DNA of 64,000 bases from Ahrensia sp. (GTDB taxonomy: Bacteria; Pseudomonadota; Alphaproteobacteria; Rhizobiales; Rhizobiaceae): the NCBI GenBank assembly GCA_028817895.1, contig JAPPOQ010000015.1:124001-188000 (forward strand), written 5' to 3'. Shown here in pieces: positions 35,231-46,831 of this stretch (the first letter of the stretch is position 1; every line of letters begins with the position of its first letter). The notes under the pieces were generated by a model that was not told the DNA's origin, made no database searches, and worked only from the letters and a program-made list of their open reading frames with translations. A program made the translations under genes and the position numbers.

Positions 35231-36073
35231 TCAAAAGAAGGTGACGTCTGCGCTCATCCCAACGCCACCCTGTGGCGATTGGGTCCAGTAGGACCCATTG
35301 CCCTTGGCGATCGTAAAGGATGATGTGTCGTAAAGCGCGGCCTTCGCTCGAAATGCAATTGTTTTGATCGCGCGTCTGCGCTCATCCCGAGAAGCCGCGC
35401 GGGCAAGCAAAGTGGCCTGAAGCGGCCCGTGCACCACCAGGCCGGGATACCCTTCCACGTTGATGCAATAGTCGCGGTCGTAGTGGATGCGATGCGTGTT
35501 GAAGGTCAAAGCCGAATAGCGAAACAAAAGCGGCGGATCGGGGTTGACCGTCTCCAAAACATCCCCCGGTGAAGCTTGGGCAGGCGCAGGGGCCGGATCG
35601 CCGGGCTTTGGGTCGTCGCGATAAACAATGGTCTGCCTGTCAGTGAAGCGATGGTCGCCGTCCGGGCCCGCAAAGACGTGCCGTATCGTCACGAAGCACA
35701 ATTGCCCCGACCGGCCAGATTTCATTGCGACATTTTCGATGGTCGATGTCTTGGTGACGGTTTCGCCCAGCAAGACACGCTTCTCGAAGGTCAGTTCGCT
35801 GCCCGCCCACATGCGCCGTGGCAGCGCAACCGGCGGCAGAAAGTCACCACGTTCCGGGTGGCCGTCGCGGCCAAGCTGGGCCTGGGGTGAGGGGGACGGG
35901 AAATAGGCCCAGTGCCAGCAGACGGGCAGGGGGTCGCTGTCACTATAGTCAAACGGGTCGTCAAGCGTTCCGGCGAGCTTGCGGGCATGGCCTGCATGCA
36001 GCGTGTCGGTGGCGCTTTCAGTACGGCCAATCCAGCCCTTGAGGATTTCTTCGTCGGTTGTTGGTTCAGTCAT
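35231..36073 (-). CDS. MaoC/FAS1-like acyl-CoA dehydratase (HTD2/mesaconyl-CoA hydratase-like)
   Basis: The 280-residue protein contains two hot-dog halves; the second has TFNTHRIHYDRDYCINVEGY (about residues 198-217), the hydratase signature with catalytic His and Asp, followed by VVHGPLQATLL. The first half (PVCWHWAYFPSPSPQAQLG) matches the FAS1-like dehydratase domain. Relatives hydrate mesaconyl-C4-CoA or itaconyl-CoA. GGAGGAG before two ATG codons (36076, 36073) makes the second better spaced. It overlaps the upstream DUF3445 gene by 8 bases. Confidence 0.85.
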   Translation of the reverse strand: MTEPTTDEEILKGWIGRTESATDTLHAGHARKLAGTLDDPFDYSDSDPLPVCWHWAYFPSPSPQAQLGRDGHPERGDFLPPVALPRRMWAGSELTFEKRVLLGETVTKTSTIENVAMKSGRSGQLCFVTIRHVFAGPDGDHRFTDRQTIVYRDDPKPGDPAPAPAQASPGDVLETVNPDPPLLFRYSALTFNTHRIHYDRDYCINVEGYPGLVVHGPLQATLLARAASRDERRRAIKTIAFRAKAALYDTSSFTIAKGNGSYWTQSPQGGVGMSADVTFF

Positions 36074-36956
36074 CATGGTCTCCTCCCCGTTCATTCAGCC
36101 AGGCGAGTAGCCGTTCCGCGCCTTCTGCAATTCCCTTATACTGCTTCTGCTCCAGGCTCATCGCCTCATACTGACGCGCCAGCGCAGCGGCGTTCTTGCG
36201 ACCATCCGGTTTGCCCAGGAAATCCGCGAGCGTTCCTGTAGCTATGCGCACAGTGAAGAGCATGTTGCGACGGTCCGGCAACATGTGGAGCGTTTGATAT
36301 TCGCTGCGCAGAAAGATGGTGCCGGAGAGCTTGTCGCGCGGTTCGACGCGATGCCGTTCCAGCCGGTCATGCCGCAACTCCCCATCCGCATCGAGAGACC
36401 AGTTCGCGCGCCAAACCGGCATGTCGGGCTTCAGATTGTCAAAGATGCGCTCGATGCGCCGTGTCATGGTTTCCGGAAGTGGCACCGGTGCGTGGATTTC
36501 GCCGATGGGCAGCCCAAATTTTTCCGCCAGATTCCAGCTTGAAGGAAAGCACAAGGACGCGGCAGCCAATCGCCATCCCGCGCCATCTCTGCGCATGAGG
36601 ATCAAATCATCCGGCACCCATAGCGCAGCGCAGGCGAGCGGCGCGTGTTTCCAATCTTCAATCTGCGGCAGAGCGCGACCATCGCGCAGCGCAATAGGCT
36701 CGCCCGGACCGCAGACAAACCGTTCCTGGTGGTGACGAGCAAGGCAATCAACGATGCGCTTTGCGCACCAAGATTGTGCTTCAAGCGTATCCGCCTCGGC
36801 ATTGAAGACGTCGGCGAATTTTTCAGCATAGAGCTGCTCTTTTTCATCGAGATAGCGTGGCAACTCATCATCGATGATAAGGAAATCGTCATTCTCCAAG
36901 GGCTTCAGGCCGATGGTGAACGGAGGCGCCGGTGATGAGGGTGCATGATGCGTCAA
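36066..36956 (-). CDS. DUF3445 protein (haem-dependent oxidative N-demethylase-like)
   Basis: The 296-residue protein fits DUF3445, whose characterised members are haem-dependent oxidative N-demethylases. Recognisable parts are [18 protein letters not shown] (residues about 18-35), [14 protein letters not shown] (about 133-146) and a C-terminal helical tail. It overlaps the MaoC-like gene by 8 bases, so the two are translated together. What amine it would demethylate is unknown. Dimethylglycine dehydrogenase-like and regulator genes at 59-64 kb are too distant to link. Confidence 0.82.
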   Translation of the reverse strand: MTHHAPSSPAPPFTIGLKPLENDDFLIIDDELPRYLDEKEQLYAEKFADVFNAEADTLEAQSWCAKRIVDCLARHHQERFVCGPGEPIALRDGRALPQIEDWKHAPLACAALWVPDDLILMRRDGAGWRLAAASLCFPSSWNLAEKFGLPIGEIHAPVPLPETMTRRIERIFDNLKPDMPVWRANWSLDADGELRHDRLERHRVEPRDKLSGTIFLRSEYQTLHMLPDRRNMLFTVRIATGTLADFLGKPDGRKNAAALARQYEAMSLEQKQYKGIAEGAERLLAWLNERGGDHDD

Positions 36957-37020
36957 GTCGGTTGCCTCTATTGCGGCGTGGCGGCATGGTCTGGCAGTCT
37001 GGGGTCAGGACCGAAGTGTT

Positions 37021-39520
<2,500 letters not shown>

Positions 39521-39782
39521 TCAATACTGAACTATCCGTTTCCCATGCCTTCGATTAGCACCAATAGCCTCATTGATAACGGAAAATATGTCTTCGGGAA
39601 TTATATAGGAAATCGTTTCGAAAAGTCTAGCGGTTCTCAGATTCTGGGAGCTTTCCGGGTGAAGTGAAGAGTTTTTCGTCCGTTCAGACTGCATTCACCT
39701 TGTCTGTGATCATTTCGGCGCGAACCGAGCGGCTGCCGGAACGGCAGGACACCGTGTTTGAAAGAGCAAGGGAGATGATCTC

Positions 39783-40295
39783 ATGAAGCTTGCAAAACTA
39801 AGCGCAATTGTCATTGGCGTTGCCACTTTGATGTTCTCGCAACAACCGGCTCAAGCTGGAATCGGGTCTCTTCTGGCCGAGCCAAACGCGCTGCTGACGA
39901 CTCCAGCGTCGGCGGGTGACATGGTTCTTGTCGGAAAACGAGGCATACGCCGCGGCTTTCGCGGGCACCACCGCGGCTTCCGGCGTGGCCATCATCGGGG
40001 CTTTCACCGCGGATACAGACGCAACTATCATGGAGGGCTCCGGCGTGGATATCGCCACCACCGCAATCGCGCCATCATCGGTGGGCTCGTGGCTGGAGCG
40101 ATTATTGGCTCGGCCCTGGCTGCTCCGCGCTACTACGACTATCAGCCTCGCCGCCACTATCGCAGCCGTGGTGTGAGACTGCGTCGCGCTCATATTGACT
40201 GGTGCTACAACCGCTTCCGGTCCTACCGCGCCAGCGACAATACATTTCAACCCTTCAATGGTCCGCGCCGCGCTTGCCGTTCGCCCCATAACTGA
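39783..40295 (+). CDS. BA14K-family secreted protein
   Basis: The 170-residue protein has a signal peptide (residues 1-25, ending QPAQA), a long Arg/His/Gly-rich repeat region ([20 protein letters not shown], residues about 55-95), a hydrophobic glycine-rich segment ([17 protein letters not shown]), and the C-terminal BA14K motif [19 protein letters not shown] with its conserved Cys and GPRRAC ending. BA14K was described in Brucella as an immunoreactive, lectin-like protein and is common in rhizobia. The start is ATG 39783 after GGGAG. Its GFRRGHH repeats resemble those of the convergent neighbour. Confidence 0.85.
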   Translation: MKLAKLSAIVIGVATLMFSQQPAQAGIGSLLAEPNALLTTPASAGDMVLVGKRGIRRGFRGHHRGFRRGHHRGFHRGYRRNYHGGLRRGYRHHRNRAIIGGLVAGAIIGSALAAPRYYDYQPRRHYRSRGVRLRRAHIDWCYNRFRSYRASDNTFQPFNGPRRACRSPHN

Positions 40296-40326
40296 GCCAG
40301 CAAGGCACGGAAGTCCATTGTTGAGC

Positions 40327-40356
40327 GGGTGGCTGGTTTTCCGGCCACCCGTTTCT
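40327..40356 (+). terminator. Intrinsic terminator of the BA14K gene
   Basis: GGGTGGCTGG (40327-40336) pairs with CCGGCCACCC (40341-40350), ten pairs with one G-T, around a TTTT loop. GTTTCTC follows. It lies in the 67-base gap between convergent genes and serves the plus strand best. Confidence 0.6.
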
Positions 40357-40362
40357 CATCGT

Positions 40363-40776
40363 TTAGCGGTTGCCGGCTTCAGGGGATGAGGCGCGACCGC
40401 CCCTGTCGAGATAGTTTCGATAGGCGCGATTGCGGTAGAACCGACCACCGCGATAGGACCGTCCGCTTCGATAGAAGCGGCCATGACGAAATCCGCGATG
40501 ACTTCTGAAACCGTAGCGGCGGAAACCTCGGTGGCGCCGAAAGCTGCGATAGCGATAGCCACGATGCCGTCTGAAACCGCGATGACGGAACCCTCGATAC
40601 CCGACATAGTGGTGCCGCTTATGATAGCGATGCGAAGCGATGGCTCCGCCCACAATCGCCGCTGCCAGGCCTATGGCAACCCGATCGCGATGATGCGCTT
40701 GCGCTGGCGTTGCGCTGGATATGAGAAGTGAGACTGCAAGCGCTGCGGCTGCAGTCAGTGCGAATAGATGTCTCAT
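40363..40776 (-). CDS. Secreted Arg/His/Gly/Tyr-rich repeat protein
   Basis: The 137-residue protein has a signal peptide (residues 1-27, ATPAQA), a hydrophobic glycine/alanine segment (AIGLAAAIVGGAIA) and then a run of short repeats in which GFR or GYR alternates with RHRG (residues 52-125). The strong GAAGGAGG site and a normal start make it a real gene. No family is recognised. It faces the BA14K gene tail to tail and shares its RHRGF-like repeats and Gly/Ala hydrophobic patch, as if the two came from one ancestor or act on the same surface. High positive charge suggests binding to anionic glycans or DNA. Confidence 0.75.
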   Translation of the reverse strand: MRHLFALTAAAALAVSLLISSATPAQAHHRDRVAIGLAAAIVGGAIASHRYHKRHHYVGYRGFRHRGFRRHRGYRYRSFRRHRGFRRYGFRSHRGFRHGRFYRSGRSYRGGRFYRNRAYRNYLDRGGRASSPEAGNR

Positions 40777-41005
40777 GAATACCCTCCTTCAGGTGTTTCA
40801 CCCGCCGTCCGCACCAAAGGCTAACACTTCTGGAGCTGGCAAGTCGATTGAATTGCAAGGATAATCATGTCGGCCACCGCGTAGAGGACGGGTCGCCCTC
40901 GTTTCGCTTTGACCGGACAACACAGCTTGTCTTTGAGCCCCAGCCTGTGACACTTCTCATTTCACAAGACGCGTTGCGGTAGCTCGGGAATCGGGAAACA
41001 GGGTG

Positions 41006-41932
41006 ATGAACAGGCGTTTCGCCATTATGGATGTATTCACCGACACACCGCTCAGTGGCAATCAACTGGGCGTCATCTATGATTGTGACGGCCTCGACAC
41101 AGCCTCGATGCAGGCCATTGCGCGGGAACTGAACTTCTCCGAAACGGTTTTTCTCGCCCCGGCGCGACATGAGGCCCACAGCGCAGCCATGCGCATCTTC
41201 ACGCCTGCCAATGAGCTTCCCTTCGCCGGTCATCCCACTGTTGGCGGGGCAATTGCGGTGGCTGTGGAGCGAGGCATCGATTCGGTGGGGCAGGGTATCG
41301 TGGTTCTCGAAGAAGAGGTCGGGGCCGTGCGATGCGCGGTGCGCTTTGGCGACGATGCAGTCGGCAAGGCAGTCAAAGAGGCGGCCTATGCAGAATTTGA
41401 CCTTCCCGTGGCGGCCGTTCCTTGGGACGGGCCGGACGAGACGGAGACAATCGCGGCCGCGCTTTCGCTGGACCCGCATGAACTTTCATTCGAAAATCAC
41501 ACGGTCTCAAATTTCGACGGCGGGCTGACTTACACGCTCGTTCCGGTGCGGGACCTTGGTGTTTTGGCCAAGGCCAAACCGGTGCTCAACATCTGGAATG
41601 CGGCCTTTGGTAATCACAGCCACAACAGCGCCTTTGTGTATTGCAGGGAGACTGTCGGGCATGACAATCACTTTCACGCCCGCATGTTTGCTCCCGATGC
41701 AGGCATACCCGAAGACCCTGCGACCGGGTCCGCAGTCGCCTCTCTGGCAGGCGCAATTGTTGCCTTTGATGCGCCGCCGGATGGGCTGCACGTGGTTCGC
41801 ATAGAACAGGGTTTTGAAATGGGGCGCCCCTCACTCATCACACTGGAAATTGATGTCGAAAACGGCGTGCAATCGGGTGGCCGGATCGGCGGGCATGCGG
41901 TCTTCTTCGCGCGTGGGCATATCGACATATGA
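41006..41932 (+). CDS. PhzF-family isomerase
   Basis: The 308-residue protein matches the PhzF/YddE diaminopimelate-epimerase-like fold, with IMDVFTDTPLSGNQLGV near the start, the catalytic Glu region ARELNFSETVFL, and PFAGHPTVGGAIAVA (about residues 70-84), and EDPATGSAVASLAG near the C-terminus. Family members isomerise phenazine precursors or other small molecules; most have unknown substrates. ATG 41006 or GTG 41003 are possible starts. It overlaps the peroxidase gene by 4 bases. Confidence 0.92.
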   Translation: MNRRFAIMDVFTDTPLSGNQLGVIYDCDGLDTASMQAIARELNFSETVFLAPARHEAHSAAMRIFTPANELPFAGHPTVGGAIAVAVERGIDSVGQGIVVLEEEVGAVRCAVRFGDDAVGKAVKEAAYAEFDLPVAAVPWDGPDETETIAAALSLDPHELSFENHTVSNFDGGLTYTLVPVRDLGVLAKAKPVLNIWNAAFGNHSHNSAFVYCRETVGHDNHFHARMFAPDAGIPEDPATGSAVASLAGAIVAFDAPPDGLHVVRIEQGFEMGRPSLITLEIDVENGVQSGGRIGGHAVFFARGHIDI

Positions 41933-43005
41933 TCCGCCCGATCGTTGCGATGCTGGGATTGATTATTTGCGCCGCGTCGCTTAGCGCAACAGAACTGCCG
42001 CAACCGCTGCGTGATCAGGACTATCGCAGCTACGATCCAGCCTTGGTCAAACTTGGGCGACTGCTGTTTTACGACCGCATCCTGTCCGGCAGCTACCGTG
42101 TCTCATGCGCTACCTGTCACAATCATGACCGGGCATCGTCAAACGGTGTGCGGCTCGATGGCTGGGTAGACGAACGCGACGAAGCTGCTGTCAGCGGTGC
42201 TGAAACCTATGAACCTTTCAAACCCTCTGCGGCGCATGCGCCTGCGCTGTTCAATCTGGGCGCCAGGCAGTTCACCCGTCTGTTTTTCGATGGCCGCGTC
42301 GCCCGTTCGGCGAAGGGCGGGTTCATCTCGTCGGCCGGAGAGGACCTGCCTGACGGCCTCAATGACGTTCTTGCCGTTCAGGCCCTGTTTCCTGCGGTTC
42401 AAAGCGATGAGCTGGTCGGCACCGTCGATAGCGATCTGAGCCGCGCGGCGCATGAAGGGAATGCGGCGATCTGGGACGCATTGGCCGCACGCATTGCCGA
42501 TACGCCCGAATACTGGCCGCCTGTAAGGAGCGCGTTTCCGCAGAAGGCGTCTTTGGGTGAGATCACCATGGTCGATATCGCAAACGCCATTGGGGCTTTT
42601 GTGGGAACGGAATGGCGAAGCGATCGCTCAGCATTCGACCACTATCTGCATGGTGACGCCTCGGCGCTGGACGCTGGACAAAGGCGGGGAATGCTTGCTT
42701 TCTACGGTGAGGCTGGGTGCTCAAGCTGCCATGCGGGAGCTTTGCAGACTGACCATCAGCGGCATGCTATTGGCGACGAATTGCGGCGCACGCCGTCTTT
42801 GCGCAACATCGCTCACACAGCGCCCTATGGTGGTGATGGCTCTTTCATGGAACTGCCCGACTACCTGCGTCATCATGCTCCCGAAATTGACGACGCCCAA
42901 AGGGATGATCTGCTGGCCTTTCTGGCAAGCCTGACCGATGAAAGAGCGCTGAGGGGCAAGCTTGGAAAGCCGAGTGGCGTTCCATCGTCGCTGGCGCTGG
43001 ATTGA
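41929..43005 (+). CDS. Di-haem cytochrome c peroxidase family protein
   Basis: The 358-residue periplasmic protein has a signal peptide (residues 1-20) and two haem c motifs, CATCH (60-64) and CSSCH (264-268). This is the bacterial CCP/MauG pattern with high- and low-potential haems. FFDGRVARSAKGG and RTPSLRNIAHTAPYGGDG are conserved stretches. It could remove hydrogen peroxide or oxidise another protein. It is translationally coupled to phzF (4-base overlap) and is followed by a threonine aldolase after 9 bases; this trio is unusual. Confidence 0.9.
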   Translation: MIRPIVAMLGLIICAASLSATELPQPLRDQDYRSYDPALVKLGRLLFYDRILSGSYRVSCATCHNHDRASSNGVRLDGWVDERDEAAVSGAETYEPFKPSAAHAPALFNLGARQFTRLFFDGRVARSAKGGFISSAGEDLPDGLNDVLAVQALFPAVQSDELVGTVDSDLSRAAHEGNAAIWDALAARIADTPEYWPPVRSAFPQKASLGEITMVDIANAIGAFVGTEWRSDRSAFDHYLHGDASALDAGQRRGMLAFYGEAGCSSCHAGALQTDHQRHAIGDELRRTPSLRNIAHTAPYGGDGSFMELPDYLRHHAPEIDDAQRDDLLAFLASLTDERALRGKLGKPSGVPSSLALD

Positions 43006-43014
43006 GGAAACACG

Positions 43015-44070
43015 ATGTATGAGGCGATGACACGCTCCGCGCAGGGGCTGATTGATCTGCGCAGCGACACCGTAACCCGCCCCACTGCTGGAATGCGCGA
43101 GGCCATGGCATCGGCTCAAGTTGGCGATGATGTTTATGGTGATGATCCGACCGTGCGCGCATTGGAGGAGCGTGTTGCGGATCTGTTGGGCAAGGAAGAC
43201 GCGGTTTTCGTGGCGTCCGGCACGCAGAGCAACCTAACAGCGCTGCTGTCGCATTGCGGACGAGGGGACGAATATATTGGCGGTGTCGGCTACCACATCC
43301 CAACCTACGAAGCGGCGGGCGCGGCGGTGCTGGGTGGAATTTCTCCGCGCCATCTGAAGCCAGACGAGTCCGGTGCTTTGGACCCAGACGACATCGCGGC
43401 AACGGTCGCGCCGGATGATCCGCATTTCGCCATCACCAAATTGCTGTGTCTGGAAAACACCTTCAACGGAAAGGTGGTGCCGCAGGCCAAACTGGAGGCC
43501 GCCGCACAGGTCGCGCGGGCCAATGGCTTGAGCGTTCATGTCGATGGCGCACGGCTCATGAATGCCGTCATCGCATCAAACGCCAAAGCCGATGCGATGG
43601 TGGCTTTCGCGGACAGCGTGTCGCTGTGCCTTTCGAAAGGGTTGGGAGCGCCGGTTGGCTCGGTCCTGTCCGGCTCCCGAGATTTCATCCGTCGAGCCTA
43701 CCGCAGCCGCAAGCTATTGGGAGGAGGGATGCGACAGGCCGGCGTGTTGGCGGCCTGCGGCCTGTATGCGCTTGACCATCATGTTGATCGACTCGCCGAA
43801 GATCATATCAAGGCAAGGACATTGGCACAGCGGCTCGCGGCGATCGATGGTATCGAGATTGATGAAAGTGCAGTTCAGACCAACATGATCTGGTTAACGG
43901 TTTCCTCACCACGGCGCATGGGATTGGCCGATCACCTGCGCAAAGACGGTATTGTGGCACCGTCTCCAGATCCGAGAACCGGTCAAATGCGAATGGTGGT
44001 TCACCTCGACATATCTCGGGAAGATATTGATATTGTGGTGCAATCTTTCTCAAATTGGCTTGATTCTTGA
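43015..44070 (+). CDS. ltaE: Low-specificity L-threonine aldolase
   Basis: This 351-residue PLP enzyme cleaves threonine or allo-threonine to glycine and acetaldehyde. LRSDTVTRPTAGMREAM (residues 10-26), GDDVYGDDPTVRALE and the PLP-lysine region SLCLSKGLGAPVGSVLSG (about 201-218) are diagnostic. The start ATG 43015 follows GAGGAAAC, 9 bases behind the peroxidase gene. It is a candidate third gene of that operon. Confidence 0.93.
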   Translation: MYEAMTRSAQGLIDLRSDTVTRPTAGMREAMASAQVGDDVYGDDPTVRALEERVADLLGKEDAVFVASGTQSNLTALLSHCGRGDEYIGGVGYHIPTYEAAGAAVLGGISPRHLKPDESGALDPDDIAATVAPDDPHFAITKLLCLENTFNGKVVPQAKLEAAAQVARANGLSVHVDGARLMNAVIASNAKADAMVAFADSVSLCLSKGLGAPVGSVLSGSRDFIRRAYRSRKLLGGGMRQAGVLAACGLYALDHHVDRLAEDHIKARTLAQRLAAIDGIEIDESAVQTNMIWLTVSSPRRMGLADHLRKDGIVAPSPDPRTGQMRMVVHLDISREDIDIVVQSFSNWLDS

Positions 44071-44156
44071 TCCGAGCCCAGAAAATTTGCCTCAGTTAAG
44101 CCGACCTTTACTCGATTGTAGAAGGATGACGGCTCAACGGATCAGGGGTGATTTCG

Positions 44157-44372
44157 ATGCGGCTTATTCTGGTTTCTTTTTTTCTGTGCGGTTCAGCAAT
44201 TGGCGTCGGACATGCGGTCCACGAGGATACCGAACTTCAGCCCGTGACCGATTCCATTGTCGTGGGTCAGACCATTTCTGAGGAGCAGCGCGCAAGCTGG
44301 GAAAGCGGACGCAAAGCCTATCTGGACTGTGCCGATTGCTTCCGCCAGCAGCCCTTTCCGGGTGACGGCTGA
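44157..44372 (+). CDS. Small secreted cysteine-containing protein
   Basis: The 71-residue protein begins at ATG 44157 after AGGGGTG and has a signal peptide (residues 1-20, ending VGHA). The mature peptide has the Cys pair CADC near the end (DCADCFRQQPFPGDG). No family is recognised. It may be a small periplasmic redox or metal-binding protein. It stands 86 bases downstream of ltaE and is convergent with the polymerase gene. Confidence 0.55.
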   Translation: MRLILVSFFLCGSAIGVGHAVHEDTELQPVTDSIVVGQTISEEQRASWESGRKAYLDCADCFRQQPFPGDG

Positions 44373-44386
44373 CGCGCTTTTCCCGA

Positions 44387-45709
44387 TCAGGCGTAGCGGC
44401 TCGGCCTGGTCATATGCGCCGTCAAGCGCAATCCGATAATTGCGATCAGCATCAGGAACCAAACCGGATCAGCTCGGCGAAAGAAGAAGCTTTCCAGATT
44501 AGCGGCGAGCGCTGAGAACAACCACAGCGTCATGAAGAAACCTGCGATTTTGCCGGCATTTCCGGCTTGCGGGATCGCGAGATAGTCGCGAAGCGGCAAG
44601 ATCACCAGCATCATCAGCATCAGTGTTGCACCGGGAATCCCAAAGGCGACGGCTGCATCCAGCCACGAATTGTGGCCGTGCACGATACCGCGCACATCCC
44701 AGTTCAATTCAATGGGTTGCTCCAAAGCCGTGACCCGCGGCGTGCTCCAGAAGCTTTCAAAGCCATAGCCAACAAAGGGCGAGCGCAAGAGATGCTCGAT
44801 GCCGAAGATCCAAAGATCGGTTCTGCCGGTATAGGACAGACCCGGAATGTAGACGCGAAGCTGCTGCAGAATGGGCTCATAAATGACCGCCCCCAATGTG
44901 GAGAAAACGAGCAAGCTCAGCGGCAACATGACGATGACCAGCCGCAGAAACGACCACGTTACCCAATTTGCGATCGCGACAGCTACAATCGCCGCTGGCA
45001 ACACGCCAAGCACCGTTTTTGAACCCGCCTGCATGACGAAGAACAGTGACAAAACAGCTGCAATAATGCCCAGGCGCGGGCGGCCATTGCCGATGAGAAA
45101 CAGGCTGACAATGAACATGCCGCCCATGACGTATGAAGCGATGTTTTTGTGGTCGAAAACCCCAAGCCACAGGCCGCCATGCCCGGCTTCAAAGCCGCTG
45201 CCATCATGGATACCCTTTTCGGGAACGAACAGCACAGCGAAATAGCAAAAAAACAGAACCAGCCCCACCATCCCGGCGAGCGCGGAGACCAGATCGTCCT
45301 TGCTGCGCAGCAGTGCCATTGCGCTGAAGGCGGCCAGCACGACAATCAACGAAAAGATCATGGCGCGCACCGCGCTGGGCGGGTGGTCGGCAATGACAAC
45401 CGACATTGCCAGCACCACCGCTGCTGCGCACCAGGACAGCGTGAGCAGCGCGGTGGACATGCCAAGCCGCTTTCGGGAACTGAGCAGATAGAGGCAGATC
45501 GCGCCAATGCCGGCAAAGCCAAGCTGGTTCACGATGTCCCCACCACCGCCCGCCGCTGCTGCCCCCGGCGCGCCGGACGTTGCGGCGGCCTTCGCAAATG
45601 GTCGAAACGAAATAAAGATCACGGCCCACAGCAGGGCAGATGGCAACCAGTTCCACACGGTTGAATTGGATGCAGATGGCGCCCAACCGGGGTGAGCTTG
45701 CGTGTGCAT
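44387..45709 (-). CDS. ExoQ/Wzy-like polysaccharide polymerase (O-antigen ligase family)
   Basis: The 440-residue protein has 11-12 membrane helices and, between late helices, the extracytoplasmic loop typical of Wzy/ligase proteins (TGRTDLWIFGIEHLLRSPFVG, in part, residues 293-312) ending with GHNSWLDA (residues 351-358). ExoQ in rhizobia polymerises succinoglycan-type repeat units. It is the outermost gene of the exopolysaccharide locus and stands 15 bases downstream of the GT2 gene. The start is ATG 45709. A Gly/Ala-rich loop (GAPGAAAAGGGGD) near residue 50 is unusual. Confidence 0.85.
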   Translation of the reverse strand: MHTQAHPGWAPSASNSTVWNWLPSALLWAVIFISFRPFAKAAATSGAPGAAAAGGGGDIVNQLGFAGIGAICLYLLSSRKRLGMSTALLTLSWCAAAVVLAMSVVIADHPPSAVRAMIFSLIVVLAAFSAMALLRSKDDLVSALAGMVGLVLFFCYFAVLFVPEKGIHDGSGFEAGHGGLWLGVFDHKNIASYVMGGMFIVSLFLIGNGRPRLGIIAAVLSLFFVMQAGSKTVLGVLPAAIVAVAIANWVTWSFLRLVIVMLPLSLLVFSTLGAVIYEPILQQLRVYIPGLSYTGRTDLWIFGIEHLLRSPFVGYGFESFWSTPRVTALEQPIELNWDVRGIVHGHNSWLDAAVAFGIPGATLMLMMLVILPLRDYLAIPQAGNAGKIAGFFMTLWLFSALAANLESFFFRRADPVWFLMLIAIIGLRLTAHMTRPSRYA

Positions 45710-45724
45710 GAGCGCCTTTCGACG

Positions 45725-46720
45725 TCAGTTCTTTTCTGCCGCCTTATATTGCTCGTTGGCGAAGCCAAACTCCATCAGCAGGCGGCCAAGGGCGACATTC
45801 ATCGGGTTAAGCGCTATTATGGGTGAGCCGGTCTTAACAAACAGTATGAATGAACGGTAAGGACTGGCGACCAGCAGTATCAACGATTTCAACCATCGTT
45901 TGATGGTGTGGGAGGCCGTCGCCGCGGCTCGTTTTTGTATCAAAGCTGAAATTGAGCCATTACGCAGGCTTCGCGAATTGAGCCACGAGAGTTCGGTGCG
46001 TCGTGTCGGTGTCGTTTCATCGACAATCGCTTCGGCACACCAGGCAAATGTTGCACCTTGCTGTTTGCATCGGGCATAAAAGTCGGAATCTCCACCGCCC
46101 AAAAAGTTGAATCGTTCATCAAGCCATGGATGGCCATGTCGGCGCAGCAAGTCCGTCTGGATTGCCACATTGCCGGATGAATAGATGATCGGCACGGGTC
46201 CGCTTGATGCGTAAGGTGGGCGGAATACGGGATGGTTGTGCCATTTCGTATCGGCCCGACCGTCGAAGATCGGATATTGCGGTGCGCCGGTGAAGGTTGC
46301 CCCGGTGGCCGTTGCGGTTGCCATCAGACTTCCAAGCCAATTGGGCCGTGCTATCTCATCATCGTCGATTATAGCGATGTGGGTCGCGTTCACGTAGGTA
46401 GAAAGCGCCGTGTGAAAACCCGCATTGTAGGCGGCGCAGTTGCCGCGTCGATGAGCGAGAATGACGGTTGCCGGAACGCTCAATGGCTCAAGGACAGCGC
46501 GCGCGGCAGCGGCCCCCTCGCTGCCTTCCGGGTGGTTGTCCATGACAATGATCGCAAAGGGGATCTGGGTTTCCTGGGCCAGGACAGAATTCAGAGTGAT
46601 GGCAAGGTGATCGGGTCGCTTGAACGTTGGAATGACCACAACCACCGCGACGTCGGCAGTCTGTCCGGCATCGTTTTGCCAGAAAATCGTGATCTCGTTG
46701 GGGAGCGGTTGAGTGCTCAT
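45725..46720 (-). CDS. Family 2 glycosyltransferase
   Basis: The 331-residue protein is a GT-A glycosyltransferase, with VVVVIPTFKRPDHLAITLNS at the N-terminus (residues about 22-41), DxD-type IIDDDEIARPNWL (about 115-127), and FNFLGGGDSDFYARC near the catalytic base. It lacks long membrane segments except a hydrophobic patch near the end. It probably adds one sugar to the lipid-linked repeat unit. The start ATG 46720 (MSTQPLP) is preferred. It is transcribed with the polymerase gene and divergent from the next transferase. Confidence 0.88.
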   Translation of the reverse strand: MSTQPLPNEITIFWQNDAGQTADVAVVVVIPTFKRPDHLAITLNSVLAQETQIPFAIIVMDNHPEGSEGAAAARAVLEPLSVPATVILAHRRGNCAAYNAGFHTALSTYVNATHIAIIDDDEIARPNWLGSLMATATATGATFTGAPQYPIFDGRADTKWHNHPVFRPPYASSGPVPIIYSSGNVAIQTDLLRRHGHPWLDERFNFLGGGDSDFYARCKQQGATFAWCAEAIVDETTPTRRTELSWLNSRSLRNGSISALIQKRAAATASHTIKRWLKSLILLVASPYRSFILFVKTGSPIIALNPMNVALGRLLMEFGFANEQYKAAEKN

Positions 46721-46831
46721 CGCCGACCATGGTGTTGGTATTGTGAACCGACTTTGTAAACCAGCGCCCTTAATGAAATGTCGAGGCGGCTTGGCTATGG
46801 CACGTTCAACCAACAATTGATCGACACCAGA

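Noticed and set aside
39798-40289. 163-codon frame opposite the BA14K gene
   Set aside because: It is a shadow of the Arg/His-rich repeat; it lacks a signal peptide and ribosome site.
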